A stretch of DNA of 64,000 nucleotides from Chryseobacterium sp. ZHDP1 (GCF_018603435.1 NZ_CP075682.1:186001-250000); one strand, 5' to 3'; numbered from the stretch's first letter, positions 1 to 9,994 are shown. The notes: generated by a model not told the origin, from the letters alone. Numbers and translations are program-made.

Positions 1-902
1 GAAAAGCAGGGATAACTACGGTTTGCTACAATTTTATGCCGGTTTTAGACTGGGCAAGAACAGATCTTTTCCATGAGTGGGAAGACGGTTCATCATCATT
101 GTACTTTAACAAAGCAAGATTTGCTTATTTTGAAATTCATATTCTTAAAAGAAAAGGAGCAGAAAAAGATTACACTCAGGAAATTCTTCAAAAAGTTGAA
201 GAACTGAAAAATACACTCACAGAAAAAGATAACCATGATCTGATCGATTCAGTTATTGTGAAAACACAGGGATTCGTTAACGGAAACATTAAAGAAGGCG
301 AATTAAATCCCGTAGAAAAATTTAACAATTTACTGGCATTATATGATGGGATTGATAAAAATCAGCTTCGCGAAAACCTGAAATATTTCCTCGAAAAAAT
401 AATGCCGGTTTGTGAAGAATGGAATATCCAGATGTGTGTTCATCCCGATGATCCGCCCTTCGCATTACTCGGTTTACCAAGAATTGTCACCAACGAAGAA
501 GATATCGACTGGTTTCTGAATGCAGTAGACAATTCCTATAACGGACTGACTTTCTGTGCAGGTTCTTTGAGTGCCAATCTACAAAACGATGTTCCGAAAC
601 TGGCTCAGAAATTTGCTCACAGAACAAAATTTGTTCATCTCAGAAGCACCAATGTTTTTGAAAACGGAGACTTTATTGAAGCACATCATTTAAGCGGAAG
701 AGGAAAGTTAATCGATGTAATAAGAGTATTTGAAAAAGAAAATCCCGATCTGCCCATGAGAATTGATCACGGAAGATTATTGTCGGAAGATACAGATAAA
801 GGCTATAATCCGGGATATTCTTTCTTGGGAAGGATGCTGGCTTTAGGACAGATAGAAGGAGTAATGGCAGCCGTACAGAATGAAATGAACAAAAAACTTT
901 AG
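1..902 (+). CDS. uxuA: Mannonate dehydratase, 3' part (5' end outside window)
   Basis: This is the C-terminal part of D-mannonate dehydratase, which converts D-mannonate to 2-keto-3-deoxygluconate in hexuronate breakdown in the cytoplasm. The reading frame is open from base 3 (residues AGITTVCYNFMPVLDW), so the gene starts before the window and the ATG at 36 is internal. Family hallmarks are YNFMPVLDWARTDL, the metal-site region CVHPDDPP and the late FVHLRS and RIDHGR segments. It is followed by an SDR, uxaC, kdgK, kdgA and a hexuronate carrier, which fixes its role in glucuronate/galacturonate use. The product ends normally in NEMNKKL before a TAG stop. The identification is firm; the start cannot be seen. 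Confidence 0.95.
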   Translation, partial: KAGITTVCYNFMPVLDWARTDLFHEWEDGSSSLYFNKARFAYFEIHILKRKGAEKDYTQEILQKVEELKNTLTEKDNHDLIDSVIVKTQGFVNGNIKEGELNPVEKFNNLLALYDGIDKNQLRENLKYFLEKIMPVCEEWNIQMCVHPDDPPFALLGLPRIVTNEEDIDWFLNAVDNSYNGLTFCAGSLSANLQNDVPKLAQKFAHRTKFVHLRSTNVFENGDFIEAHHLSGRGKLIDVIRVFEKENPDLPMRIDHGRLLSEDTDKGYNPGYSFLGRMLALGQIEGVMAAVQNEMNKKL

Positions 903-909
903 TAAGACA

Positions 910-1000
910 GAACCCGAAGGGTTCAATACAAATACCGTAGGTGAAACCTATGTAAAACAGAATACAATGAACAGCGAACCCGAAGGGTTCAATATCAACC
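910..1000 (+). repeat. Intergenic palindromic repeats, family A (two copies)
   Basis: Two copies of GAACCCGAAGGGTTCAAT (from 910 and 976) sit between uxuA and the SDR gene. The first is followed by CCGTAGGTGAAACCTATG. The same pair recurs just upstream of GH115, araD, araA and GH67 in this window, always in the gene's orientation and ending 22-53 bases before the start codon. Function unknown. Confidence 0.8.
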
Positions 1001-1021
1001 ATCATTCATCAAAAATAAAAA

Positions 1022-1837
1022 ATGAACGAAATATTCAGTATAAAAGATAAAGTCGCAGTCATTACAGGAGCTTCCGGCGTTTTGGGAGGAAGCCTTGCCA
1101 AAAGTTTTATCGAAGCCGGTGCAAAAGTGGTGATGTTAGGAAGAAACCACGAAACACTGCAGTCCCGTGTAAAGGAACTTGCAGGTTCAGAAGATAATGC
1201 ATTTGCCGTGGAAGCCAATGTAATGAACATTGAAAGTCTGGAAAAGGCATCAGAAAAAATCATCGAAAAATATGGTAAAATAGATATTTTACTGAACATC
1301 GCCGGAGGAAATATTCCTTCAGCAACCTTATCTCCCGACCAGTCATTTTTCGACATGAATATCAGCGGATGGGATGAGGTTACTGCTCTTAATATCAACG
1401 GAACCGTTTATCCTAGCTATGTTTTCGGAAAAATAATGGCGGAACAGAAAAGCGGCAGCATTGTTAATATTTCATCAATGGCAGCGTATTCTGCAATTAC
1501 AAGAGTCGCCGGATATTCGGCGGCAAAATCCGCAATTACCAATTTTACCCAATGGCTGGCTTCCGATCTGGCTTTAAAATTCGGAGATAAAATCCGTGTA
1601 AATGCAGTAGCACCGGGATTTTTCATCGGAGATCAGAACCGTGCTATTTTACTCAATCCTGATGGATCTTTAACGGACAGAAGCAAAAAAGTAATTGCCA
1701 AAACACCCATGCAGAGATTCGGGGAAGTGGAAGAGTTAAACGGAACTGTACAGTTTCTCTGTTCAGATGCCGCAAGCTTCATTACCGGAGCTTTAATTCC
1801 CGTTGATGGAGGTTTTAGTGCTTTCAGCGGAGTTTAA
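1022..1837 (+). CDS. SDR-family D-mannonate oxidoreductase (fructuronate reductase role)
   Basis: A 271-residue short-chain dehydrogenase/reductase of classical type. The N-terminal nucleotide-binding motif is TGASGVLG, the NNAG-like motif is NIAGG, and the catalytic YxxxK is Y165/K169 in GYSAAKSA. SDRs of this type take the place of UxuB in many bacteria and interconvert D-fructuronate and D-mannonate with NAD(P)H. Its position directly between uxuA and uxaC, whose products handle the flanking metabolites, supports this. Sequence alone does not prove substrate specificity; gluconate 5-dehydrogenase-like SDRs look similar. ATG at 1022 follows the A-type repeats by about 20 bases. Confidence 0.85.
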   Translation: MNEIFSIKDKVAVITGASGVLGGSLAKSFIEAGAKVVMLGRNHETLQSRVKELAGSEDNAFAVEANVMNIESLEKASEKIIEKYGKIDILLNIAGGNIPSATLSPDQSFFDMNISGWDEVTALNINGTVYPSYVFGKIMAEQKSGSIVNISSMAAYSAITRVAGYSAAKSAITNFTQWLASDLALKFGDKIRVNAVAPGFFIGDQNRAILLNPDGSLTDRSKKVIAKTPMQRFGEVEELNGTVQFLCSDAASFITGALIPVDGGFSAFSGV

Positions 1838-1854
1838 TTTTTTTAAATTGAATA

Positions 1855-3273
1855 ATGAGTCATTTCATTAAAAATAAAGATATTTTCGGAGATTCGTTTT
1901 TGTTGGGATCAGCAAAAGCAGAGAACCTCTATTTTGGCTATGCGGAAGGAATGCCCATCATCGATTATCATAATCATCTGGAACCTGATGTCATTTCACA
2001 TAACCGGAATTTCCGTTCTCCTACTGCAATATGGCTGGATGGCGACCATTACAAATGGCGTGCGATGCGCAATTTTGGGATTGATGAACACTTCATTTCC
2101 GGAAAAGCAGCCGATGAGGAAAAATTTCTTAAGTGGGCAGAAACCGTTCCTTATACGCTTCGGAATCCGCTATTTCACTGGACTCATCTTGAGTTAAAAA
2201 ATACTTTTGGGATTAAAGAATATTTATCAGGTAAAAATGCGGCAGATGTTTACAGCTCAATGCAGGATTCCTTACAGAAACCTGATTTTACACCACAGAA
2301 TTTGCTCAGAAATTATAAAGTGGAAGCACTTTGTACAACAGATGATCCTTCGGATGAGCTGGATCATCATAAAAAATTAAGAGCAGGAGGTTTCAGTACA
2401 GCCGTTCTGCCGAGTTTCCGGCCGGATATTTACATTAATATTATTGATCCCGAATCGTATATTCTCAACCTTAAAAAACTCGAAAAAGCTTCCGGAATCA
2501 ATATCAGTTCGGTTTCCGATTTGTTGAATGCACTTCAGTCAAGAATCAATTATTTTGATGAGGTTGGAGCTAAAGTTTCAGACCATGGGTTTGAATATTT
2601 TCCGGACACAACGAAGTGGAGCTCAGATCTGGAAAAAGAGTTTTCAGAATTTCTGAAAGGCAACAAACCTGCATTTTCCAATCCGGATGCGCTTTGCGGA
2701 TTTCTTTTGAAAGAACTTTGCAAAATGTATTCTGATAAAGGCTGGGTTCAGCAGTTCCACGTAGGGGCAACAAGAAATAACAATTCCCTCATGCTGAAAA
2801 GTATTGGCGCAAATACAGGTTTTGATGCAATCGGAGAGCGGTATTTTGCTCAAAGGATGAGTGTTCTTTTTGATGAACTCAATTCCGAAGACAAACTTGC
2901 AAAAACAATTATTTACAATTTAAATCCAGCTTATAATGAAGTTCTGGCTTCTCTTGCAGGCAATTTCAACCAATCCGGAATCCGCTCAAAAATACAGTTC
3001 GGTGCTGCATGGTGGTTTCTGGATCAGTTGGATGGAATGCAGAAGCAGATGAACACACTTTCGAATATTGGATTAATAAGCACATTTGTCGGAATGCTCA
3101 CCGATTCCAGAAGCTTCCTTTCGTTTTCCAGACACGAATATTTCAGGAGATTGCTTTGTAATATGTTCGGAAGAGAAATGGAAGAAGGGCTTCTTCCCGA
3201 TGACGAAAAATGGGTTGGAGCGATAATTCAGGATATCTGTTACTACAATGCCAAAAATTACTTCAACTTTTAA
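1855..3273 (+). CDS. uxaC: Glucuronate isomerase
   Basis: Uronate isomerase of 472 residues, the usual length for UxaC, an amidohydrolase-superfamily enzyme that converts D-glucuronate to D-fructuronate and D-galacturonate to D-tagaturonate. The metal-binding motif DYHNHLEPD places histidines at residues 39 and 41; TTDDPSDELDHH and QFHVGATRNNN are further family blocks. It starts 18 bases after the SDR stop and is followed two bases later by kdgK, so it is part of the same transcript. It provides entry for the glucuronic acid released by the GH115 and GH67 enzymes encoded downstream. Confidence 0.96.
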   Translation: MSHFIKNKDIFGDSFLLGSAKAENLYFGYAEGMPIIDYHNHLEPDVISHNRNFRSPTAIWLDGDHYKWRAMRNFGIDEHFISGKAADEEKFLKWAETVPYTLRNPLFHWTHLELKNTFGIKEYLSGKNAADVYSSMQDSLQKPDFTPQNLLRNYKVEALCTTDDPSDELDHHKKLRAGGFSTAVLPSFRPDIYINIIDPESYILNLKKLEKASGINISSVSDLLNALQSRINYFDEVGAKVSDHGFEYFPDTTKWSSDLEKEFSEFLKGNKPAFSNPDALCGFLLKELCKMYSDKGWVQQFHVGATRNNNSLMLKSIGANTGFDAIGERYFAQRMSVLFDELNSEDKLAKTIIYNLNPAYNEVLASLAGNFNQSGIRSKIQFGAAWWFLDQLDGMQKQMNTLSNIGLISTFVGMLTDSRSFLSFSRHEYFRRLLCNMFGREMEEGLLPDDEKWVGAIIQDICYYNAKNYFNF

Positions 3274-3275
3274 AA

Positions 3276-4283
3276 ATGAATAAGGGAAATTCAAATAAAA
3301 TTTTATGCTTTGGAGAAATGCTTTTGCACTTTGCTCCGGATTCTCATGGAAATTGGCTGGAAAATCAGTCCGTCAAAATTTATATAGGCGGAGCTGAATA
3401 TAATGTGGCTTCCGCTCTTTCCAAATGGGGAAATAAAGTTTCTCTGTATTCTGCATTACCGGAAAATTATCTGGGCAATCTGCTGGAATTAAAATTAAAT
3501 CTGGAAAAAATAGAAATCCTCGCAGAAAAATCAACTGGCAGACTGGGAACCTTTTATCTACCTTTTGATGGCGATATGCAGAATGCCAAAGTGATCTACG
3601 ACCGTTTTCCTTCGGTTTTTTCAGAATCAGACTTTTCAGGATTTTCCGATGATGAACTTTTTCAGGATGTAGCCTGGCTTCATATAAGCACAATTACACC
3701 GGCTTTGAGCGATAATGCTTTTCAAAAATGTTTTGATTTGATGAAGAAAGCCAATGCCAGAAATATCAAAGTTTCTCTCGATCTGAATTACCGGGCTTCT
3801 CTTTGGCAGAATCAGAATCCTTTTGATAAAATCTCAAGGCTGATGCCGTTTGTGAATGTTTTAATGGGAAATATATGGTCAATTCAGGCATTTCTGGACA
3901 TTTCAATCCAATACGAGTTAAAAGGAAATTTTGATGATGAAAACCTTTTAAAACAGGCTGAAAAATCGGCTTTGGAAATTCAGAAATCTTATCCCAATGT
4001 AGAAGGCATTGCCAATACTTTCAGATTCACAAAAGGGGACGAAGTTCATTATTTTGCAACCCTGTATTCCGAAGGAAAATTATTCATTTCCGAACATTAC
4101 TATTCTGATAAAATTCTGGAAAGAGTAGGAAGCGGAGATTCTTTCATGGCGGCTCTTATTCACGGAATCATCAAAGGAAATACGAACCAGAGAATTCTGA
4201 ATGACGCTGTAAAAGTAGCCTTTAAAAAACTTTTTGTACAGGGAGACACCATCAACGAAACGATTAATATCGAAAATTTATGA
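3276..4283 (+). CDS. kdgK: 2-dehydro-3-deoxygluconokinase (PfkB family)
   Basis: Sugar kinase of 335 residues that phosphorylates 2-keto-3-deoxygluconate to KDPG. I take ATG 3276 (MNKGNSNK), two bases after the uxaC stop, rather than an upstream in-frame start at 3210 inside uxaC. PfkB features are the N-terminal GEMLLHFAP, the glycine-rich GGAEYNVASAL and the C-terminal RVGSGDSF, in which D288 is the expected catalytic base. The 3' end overlaps the kdgA start by four bases (ATGA), a sign of translational coupling. Confidence 0.93.
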   Translation: MNKGNSNKILCFGEMLLHFAPDSHGNWLENQSVKIYIGGAEYNVASALSKWGNKVSLYSALPENYLGNLLELKLNLEKIEILAEKSTGRLGTFYLPFDGDMQNAKVIYDRFPSVFSESDFSGFSDDELFQDVAWLHISTITPALSDNAFQKCFDLMKKANARNIKVSLDLNYRASLWQNQNPFDKISRLMPFVNVLMGNIWSIQAFLDISIQYELKGNFDDENLLKQAEKSALEIQKSYPNVEGIANTFRFTKGDEVHYFATLYSEGKLFISEHYYSDKILERVGSGDSFMAALIHGIIKGNTNQRILNDAVKVAFKKLFVQGDTINETINIENL

Positions 4284-4918
4284 GTTCAACAATCATACAG
4301 AAAATAAAAGACCAGAAGATCGTTCCATTGTTTTACAATGAATCTTTCGACGTTTCAAAATCCATTGTAGAATCGCTTTATAAAGCAGGAATCCGCGTTG
4401 TAGAATATACCAATCGTGGAGCATCTGCTTTACAAAATTTCAGAAAACTGAAAGAACTGTCAGCGACAGAATTTCCGGAACTTTTCTTAGGAATAGGAAC
4501 CGTAAAAAATGCAGCAGAGATGAATGAATACGTAAATGCGGGTGCAGACTTTATCATTACACCGGTGATCGATGACTCCATCGTGAAAAATGCCTCGGAA
4601 AGAAATGTTTTACTGATTCCGGGATGTTTTACGCCTTCAGAAATAAATCTTGCTTATCAGAACGGGCTTAGAATGGTAAAAATATTTCCTGCGGATGTCG
4701 TAGGGAAAAAATACATCAGATCAATCCTTCCTGTTTTCCCTGAAATGGAATTTATGCTGACCGGTGGAATCAGCTCTGATCCGGAAGATATTATGAGCTG
4801 GCTGGAAGGCGGAACAATTGCGGTAGGACTCGGAAGCTCTCTGATTAATCCCAATCTTTCTTCCGAAGAATTAAAAGATAAGATTAAAAAATTATTAATT
4901 CAGTTAAAGTCAAAATAA
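4280..4918 (+). CDS. kdgA: KDPG/KHG aldolase
   Basis: Bifunctional 2-keto-3-deoxy-6-phosphogluconate / 4-hydroxy-2-oxoglutarate aldolase of 212 residues, a typical length. It splits KDPG to pyruvate and glyceraldehyde-3-phosphate. The Schiff-base lysine is K134 in MVKIFPADV; VEYTNRG, GIGTVKN and TGGISSDPED are conserved around the active site. It overlaps kdgK by four bases and ends one base before the transporter start, so kdgK, kdgA and the carrier are a tight translational unit. Confidence 0.95.
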   Translation: MSSTIIQKIKDQKIVPLFYNESFDVSKSIVESLYKAGIRVVEYTNRGASALQNFRKLKELSATEFPELFLGIGTVKNAAEMNEYVNAGADFIITPVIDDSIVKNASERNVLLIPGCFTPSEINLAYQNGLRMVKIFPADVVGKKYIRSILPVFPEMEFMLTGGISSDPEDIMSWLEGGTIAVGLGSSLINPNLSSEELKDKIKKLLIQLKSK

Positions 4919-4919
4919 A

Positions 4920-6209
4920 ATGCAGATACCTAAAACGAATCTCAGATGGTGGATGCTGTCTTTGGTTTTCCTTGCTACAACCATTAATTATCTTGATCGT
5001 CAGGTGATGGGATTGCTGAAACCAACATTAGAAACCGAATTTCATTGGAACGAAAAAGATTACAGCTATATTGTGATGGCTTTTACCGCAACATATGCAT
5101 TCGGTTATCTGGCAATGGGACGTTTTATTGACAGAGTGGGAACCAAAATTGGTTATGCGGTTTCTTTGGTCGTGTGGAGTCTTGCATCTATAGGACATGG
5201 TTTTGTGAAGAGTACAATAGGATTTATTGTTGCAAGAATGTCTTTGGGGCTTAGCGAAGCCGGAAATTTTCCTGCGGCTATAAAATCTGTTGCAGAATGG
5301 TTCCCGAAAAAAGAGAGGGCTTTGGCAACAGGAATTTTTAATTCGGGAGCAACGGTCGGGGCAATTCTTGCTCCTGTTTTGGTTCCTTTTATTCTGGGGC
5401 ATTACGGATGGCAGCAGACTTTTGTCTGGATTGGTGCATTGGGATTATTATGGATTATTCTCTGGTGGAAATTCTATTACACACCGGAAAAATCGAAGCT
5501 TGTAAGCCGGGAAGAACTTCAATATATTAAAAGTGACCAGCAGACACCGTCAGAATCTCATGAAAAAATTCCGCTGTCAGAATTATTGAAATACAAAGTA
5601 ACATGGTCATTTGCCATCGGAAAAATAATGACAGACCCCATCTGGTATTTCTTCATGTTTTGGCTGCCCGCTTATTTTTCCGATGTTTTCAAAATGGATT
5701 TAACCAAACCTTCTATTCCATTAATCGTTATTTACAGCGGAACCACTATTGGAAGCATTGGCGGCGGTTATCTGTCATCATTTTTAATTAAAAAAGGCTG
5801 GGCGATCGGAAGAGCGAGAAGCATCGTGATGCTGTTGTTTGCATTAATGGTAGTACCGGTAATGTTTTCAAAATATGTAGAAAATATGTGGATAATAACC
5901 ATTGTTATTGCGTTTGCAACTGCTGCGCACCAAGGCTGGGGAGCAAATCTCATGACAACGGTTGGCGACAGATTACCCAATAGCCATGTAAGTTCCGTGA
6001 TCGGATTTGGCGGAATGCTTGGTTCGGCGGCAGGAATTATTTTCCCTCTGTTTATTGGTGTTGTTCTGGATACATTTAAAAAATCAGGAAATATTAATGG
6101 AGGATACAACATCATTTTCTTTATTGCAGGAATCTCTTATGTTGCCGCATGGCTGATCATTAAACTGATTAATAGGAAATCTGTAACTGAAGAATTAAAC
6201 AAGAATTAA
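4920..6209 (+). CDS. MFS hexuronate transporter (ExuT-like)
   Basis: Major facilitator superfamily carrier of 429 residues with about twelve hydrophobic segments. The opening NYLDRQVMGLLKPTL and the loop GRFIDRVGTKIGY are typical of the anion:cation symporter group that includes ExuT and GudP. It starts one base after kdgA and closes the hexuronate operon, so it most likely imports glucuronate or galacturonate by proton symport across the inner membrane. Aldohexuronate over aldarate or gluconate is inferred from context. Confidence 0.88.
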   Translation: MQIPKTNLRWWMLSLVFLATTINYLDRQVMGLLKPTLETEFHWNEKDYSYIVMAFTATYAFGYLAMGRFIDRVGTKIGYAVSLVVWSLASIGHGFVKSTIGFIVARMSLGLSEAGNFPAAIKSVAEWFPKKERALATGIFNSGATVGAILAPVLVPFILGHYGWQQTFVWIGALGLLWIILWWKFYYTPEKSKLVSREELQYIKSDQQTPSESHEKIPLSELLKYKVTWSFAIGKIMTDPIWYFFMFWLPAYFSDVFKMDLTKPSIPLIVIYSGTTIGSIGGGYLSSFLIKKGWAIGRARSIVMLLFALMVVPVMFSKYVENMWIITIVIAFATAAHQGWGANLMTTVGDRLPNSHVSSVIGFGGMLGSAAGIIFPLFIGVVLDTFKKSGNINGGYNIIFFIAGISYVAAWLIIKLINRKSVTEELNKN

Positions 6210-6337
6210 AATTACATCGGCTTTTAGTGAGGAATAAAATGCAGCTTTGAAAGATTTAAAAAGGTCAGATTCAATATTTTTCTGACAAGATTAAAAAACA
6301 TAAATACCATATTAAACAATAATCTAAAAATATAATA

Positions 6338-8059
6338 ATGAGACAGAGAATAATGCATTCGATTTTTTTAAGAAATAAACTTACTTTGTTGGCTACAGCC
6401 TCTTTACTTTCCGTAAGTCATTTTTCTGCACAGACTTTCTCAGATTTTACCTATCGTGGAAACGACAAAATATACAACGACAATCCCCTGAAACCGGACG
6501 AATTTTACTCCCCGATTCTTCAGGGCTGTTATCCCGATCCAAGCATTACAAAAAAAGGAGATGACTATTATTTGGTAAATTCTTCTTTCTCAATGTTTCC
6601 GGGAATTCCGATTTTCACTTCTAAAGATTTGGTAAATTGGAAGCAGATCGGTCATGTTCTCGACAGACCTTCCCAGCTTAAAGTTGAAAAAGGAGGCGTT
6701 TCACAGGGAATTTATGCACCGGATATCAAATACAACAAATACAACGACACTTTTTATATGATCACTACCCAGATTGCGGGTGGAGTCGGGAATATGGTCG
6801 TGAAAACCAAAGATCCTGCAAAAGGATGGAGCGAAGTACAAAAGCTGAATTTTGATGGGATTGATCCTGCCATTTTCTTTGATGATGACGGAAAAGCTTA
6901 CATCGTTCATAACGATGCACCGCCAAAAGGAACCGAGCAGTATCAGGGTCATCGCGTTATAAAAATGTGGGATTACGATCTGGAAAAAGACCAGGTTGTC
7001 GCAGGTTCAGACAAAATTATTGTGAACGGAGGAGTAGACCTTTCGCAAAAACCAATCTGGATCGAAGGTCCTCATTTATACAAATACAAAGGGAAATATT
7101 ACCTGATGTGTGCAGAAGGCGGAACCGGAGGTAACCACAGCGAAGTGATTTTTATGGCAGATTCTCCAAAAGGGCCTTTTGTTCCGGCTAAAAACAATCC
7201 GATTCTTACCCAAAGATACTTTCCAAGAGACAGAAAAGAAAAAGTAGACTGGGCAGGTCATGCAGATTTGGTGGAAGGCCCGAACGGACAATGGTACGGC
7301 GTATTTTTAGCAATCCGCCCGAATATCAATAACCGAGTAAATAAAGGTAGAGAAACTTTCATTCTTCCGGTTGACTGGAGCGGAACATATCCTGTATTCC
7401 AAAACGGTTTGGTTCCGATGAAACCGAAATTGAAAATGCCGGAAGGAATGAAAAATGAAACCGGACAAAACGGATTTTTCCCGAATGGAAATTTTACCTA
7501 TAATGATAAATTAACCGATAAAAATCTGGATTTCCGTTGGATTGCAATGCGTGGACCGCGCGAAAATTTTATCACCACTACAAAAGCGGGGGTAAAAGTG
7601 AATCCTATGGAGAAAAATATCAAAGCTTTAGCTCCTGTTTCTGCATTATTCCGCCGATTGCAGCATGAAGATTTTGAAACCTCTGTAACGCTTGATTTTA
7701 AACCTAAATCCGAAAAAGAACTGGCAGGAATTACTTGCTACCAAAGTGAAAGATTCAACTACGTTTTCGGGATTACGAAAAAAGACAAAGATTTCTACAT
7801 TGTTTTGGAAAGAACAGAAAAAGGGGAATCCAGACTGTTAGCAAGCGAAAAAATTTCACTTTCAAAAAATATTAAATTTCAGGTAATAGGAGAAAAAGAT
7901 GAAATCAGCTTCAGCTATTCTTTGGATGGCAGAAACTTTAAAAATCTCGGCGGTCCGGTTTCTGGAGACATCCTTTCTACCGATGTGGCAGGCGGATTTA
8001 CAGGAAGTCTGATTGGATTATACAGTACTTCTTCCAATGACATTGTGCCGAATCAATAG
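6338..8059 (+). CDS. Secreted GH43 beta-xylosidase/alpha-L-arabinofuranosidase
   Basis: Glycoside hydrolase family 43 enzyme of 573 residues. A signal peptide covers about residues 1-32 and ends in SHFSAQ; a second ATG at 6353 (MHSIF) is an equally good start. The five-bladed propeller spans about residues 50-350. The three GH43 acids are visible: D67 in CYPDPS (base), D176 in DGIDPAIF (pKa modulator) and E243 in WIEGPHLY (acid). The C-terminal part (about 370-573) resembles the beta-sandwich found in GH43 xylosidases. It probably removes xylose or arabinose from xylan oligosaccharides in the periplasm or outside the cell; which sugar is not decided by sequence. Confidence 0.9.
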   Translation: MRQRIMHSIFLRNKLTLLATASLLSVSHFSAQTFSDFTYRGNDKIYNDNPLKPDEFYSPILQGCYPDPSITKKGDDYYLVNSSFSMFPGIPIFTSKDLVNWKQIGHVLDRPSQLKVEKGGVSQGIYAPDIKYNKYNDTFYMITTQIAGGVGNMVVKTKDPAKGWSEVQKLNFDGIDPAIFFDDDGKAYIVHNDAPPKGTEQYQGHRVIKMWDYDLEKDQVVAGSDKIIVNGGVDLSQKPIWIEGPHLYKYKGKYYLMCAEGGTGGNHSEVIFMADSPKGPFVPAKNNPILTQRYFPRDRKEKVDWAGHADLVEGPNGQWYGVFLAIRPNINNRVNKGRETFILPVDWSGTYPVFQNGLVPMKPKLKMPEGMKNETGQNGFFPNGNFTYNDKLTDKNLDFRWIAMRGPRENFITTTKAGVKVNPMEKNIKALAPVSALFRRLQHEDFETSVTLDFKPKSEKELAGITCYQSERFNYVFGITKKDKDFYIVLERTEKGESRLLASEKISLSKNIKFQVIGEKDEISFSYSLDGRNFKNLGGPVSGDILSTDVAGGFTGSLIGLYSTSSNDIVPNQ

Positions 8060-8088
8060 TAAAAGCAATCACTCGGAATATGAATTGG

Positions 8089-8109
8089 AACGGGCTTTAG
8101 CCCGTTTTT
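8089..8109 (+). terminator. Rho-independent terminator-like hairpin
   Basis: The arms AACGGGCT and AGCCCGTT pair over eight bases around a two-base loop and run into TTTTTC, 30 bases after the GH43 stop. A weaker GGCTTTAGCC hairpin follows at about 8131, so the hairpin may also belong to a dispersed repeat family. Confidence 0.6.
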
Positions 8110-8270
8110 CAAAAAAAGAACAGCCAATTCGGCTTTAGCCAAAATAAAAGATCATACAGGCTTTTAAAAGGCTAATTCGAATTTACAACAGATTGATTAT
8201 CAATAATGTCAAACTGAGCTTGTCAAAGAGTTTTTTAGATTGATTAAAACCAAACCAAAATTGCAAAAAC

Positions 8271-9881
8271 GTGAAAATTAATATACCATTTTATATAGTT
8301 TCTTTTTTGGGATTTATCGGGCTGAATCCACTTTCGGCCCAGATAAATCATTCTGAAAAGACGACAACTCATTTTACCAACCCCATCATTTGGGCGGATG
8401 CTCCGGATTTATCAATTACCCGAAATGGTGACGATTTTTATCTGATAAGCACCACTATGCATCTGATGCCGGGAGCTCCTGTAATGCATTCCAGAGATTT
8501 GGTACACTGGGAAATGTTGAGCTATGTTTTTGATACACTGAATGATAATTCTAAATATGACTTGCTTAACGGAACCGTTTACGGACGTGGACAGTGGGCA
8601 TCGTCAATTCGTTTTCACAAAGGAAAATATTACGTTTTGTTTTCTCCTAATGATGAGCCTTTTAAATCCTATTTTTATGTTACCGACAATCCTGAAAAAG
8701 GAAACTGGAAACTCATTACGAGAACCAGACATTTTCACGATGCGTCTTTGCTTTTCGATGATGATGATCGGGTATATGTCTTTACCTCAAATAAAGTTTT
8801 TGAGCTGAGTCCCGATTTTAAAACCATTATCGGAAATCAGGACGGAACAGAAGTCTTTCAGAAAGATGAATCAGAAACCGGACTTTTGGAAGGCAACCAG
8901 ATCATTAAAAAAGACGGAAAATATTATATGATGATGATTTCCTGGCCAAGAGGCGGAAAACGCCGTCAGGAAGTGTACAGAGCCGATAAAGTTACCGGAC
9001 CGTACGAAAAAAAGATCGTTCTGGAAGACAACTTTCTTGGATTTTCTTATGCCGGACAAGGCGCTTTGATTGACGATAAGAATGGCAACTGGTATTCCCT
9101 GATCTTTCAGGACAGGAATGGAGTAGGAAGAGTTCCGGTTTTGCTTCCAGTGAAATGGGAAAACAACTGGCCAATTTTGGGTAATAACGGAAAAGTACCT
9201 TTCACGGGTGAAGTTCCGCTTCCGACATTTAAACCAAAAAATCATCTGGTAGAAAGTGACGAATTTTCAGGTAAAAAAATGAAAATACAATGGCAGTGGA
9301 ATCATAATCCTGTCAATTCAGCATGGTCTCTATCCGAAAGAAAAGGCTTCCTACGGTTGAAAACAAGCAGAGTAGTGGATAATTTATACCTCGCTCCAAA
9401 CACCTTAACGCAGAGAATGGAAGGTCCTAAATCCACTGGCATCGTTTCTTTAAATGTGAAAGGAATGAAAGACGGCGATGTTGCAGGTTTCAGTGCTTTT
9501 AACGGTGACTCCGGCATTCTGTCTGTCATAATGGAAGGTGGTAAAAAATTTATTGTTTTTTCATCCGATGCAGTCAGTTTAGATAACAAGACCAAGGCAG
9601 TTATAAGCGTTAAAAAAGAGGAGAAAAAGCGTATTCCTCTGAATTCCGATACCGTTTATTTTAGAATTGATGCCGATTTCAACCTCGGAAAAGATCTCGC
9701 AGATTTCTATTACAGTACCGATCAGAAAAACTGGACCGAAATGGAAAAAGGATACAAAATGATTTTCGATTACCGAAGATTTTTTATGGGTTCCAGGTTG
9801 GCAATCTTCAATTATGCAACCAGGAATCTGGGTGGTTTTGTAGATGTTGATTTTTTCAGAGTCAATACTATTTCAGAGTAA
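8271..9881 (+). CDS. Secreted GH43 glycosidase (GTG start)
   Basis: Second GH43 enzyme, 536 residues, starting at a GTG since no suitable ATG lies before the signal peptide (MKINIPFYIV, ending in LSAQ near residue 25). Candidate catalytic acids are D46 in ADAPDLS, D157 in FHDASLLF and E207 in GLLEGNQ. Residues 330-536 form a C-terminal beta-sandwich module like that of large GH43 xylosidases. It shares only the fold and motifs with the preceding GH43, so the two probably have different specificities on arabinoxylan side chains. It lies about 210 bases after the first GH43. Confidence 0.88.
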   Translation: MKINIPFYIVSFLGFIGLNPLSAQINHSEKTTTHFTNPIIWADAPDLSITRNGDDFYLISTTMHLMPGAPVMHSRDLVHWEMLSYVFDTLNDNSKYDLLNGTVYGRGQWASSIRFHKGKYYVLFSPNDEPFKSYFYVTDNPEKGNWKLITRTRHFHDASLLFDDDDRVYVFTSNKVFELSPDFKTIIGNQDGTEVFQKDESETGLLEGNQIIKKDGKYYMMMISWPRGGKRRQEVYRADKVTGPYEKKIVLEDNFLGFSYAGQGALIDDKNGNWYSLIFQDRNGVGRVPVLLPVKWENNWPILGNNGKVPFTGEVPLPTFKPKNHLVESDEFSGKKMKIQWQWNHNPVNSAWSLSERKGFLRLKTSRVVDNLYLAPNTLTQRMEGPKSTGIVSLNVKGMKDGDVAGFSAFNGDSGILSVIMEGGKKFIVFSSDAVSLDNKTKAVISVKKEEKKRIPLNSDTVYFRIDADFNLGKDLADFYYSTDQKNWTEMEKGYKMIFDYRRFFMGSRLAIFNYATRNLGGFVDVDFFRVNTISE

Positions 9882-9899
9882 TGATGTGGGATTATTTTT

Positions 9900-9994
9900 G
9901 GGGTAGCTTATCCGTCTTCCACTCCCGCTTTTTTATTCGTCGTTTCTCCTCACAAAAAGAGCTCCGTTCAAGCCGGGCTACGAGAGATTCGCTG
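9900..9994 (+). repeat. Long intergenic repeat, family B copy 1
   Basis: A block that begins GGGTAGCTTATCCGTCTTCC, continues ACTCCCGCTTTTTT and ends AAAAAGAGCTCCGTTCAAGC then CGGGCTACG. The outer GTAGC/GCTAC and inner CTTTTTT/AAAAAG arms pair. Five copies occur in this window, all on the + strand; this one is 18 bases after the GH43 stop. A start-to-stop frame across it (9881-10108) is not a gene. Confidence 0.75.
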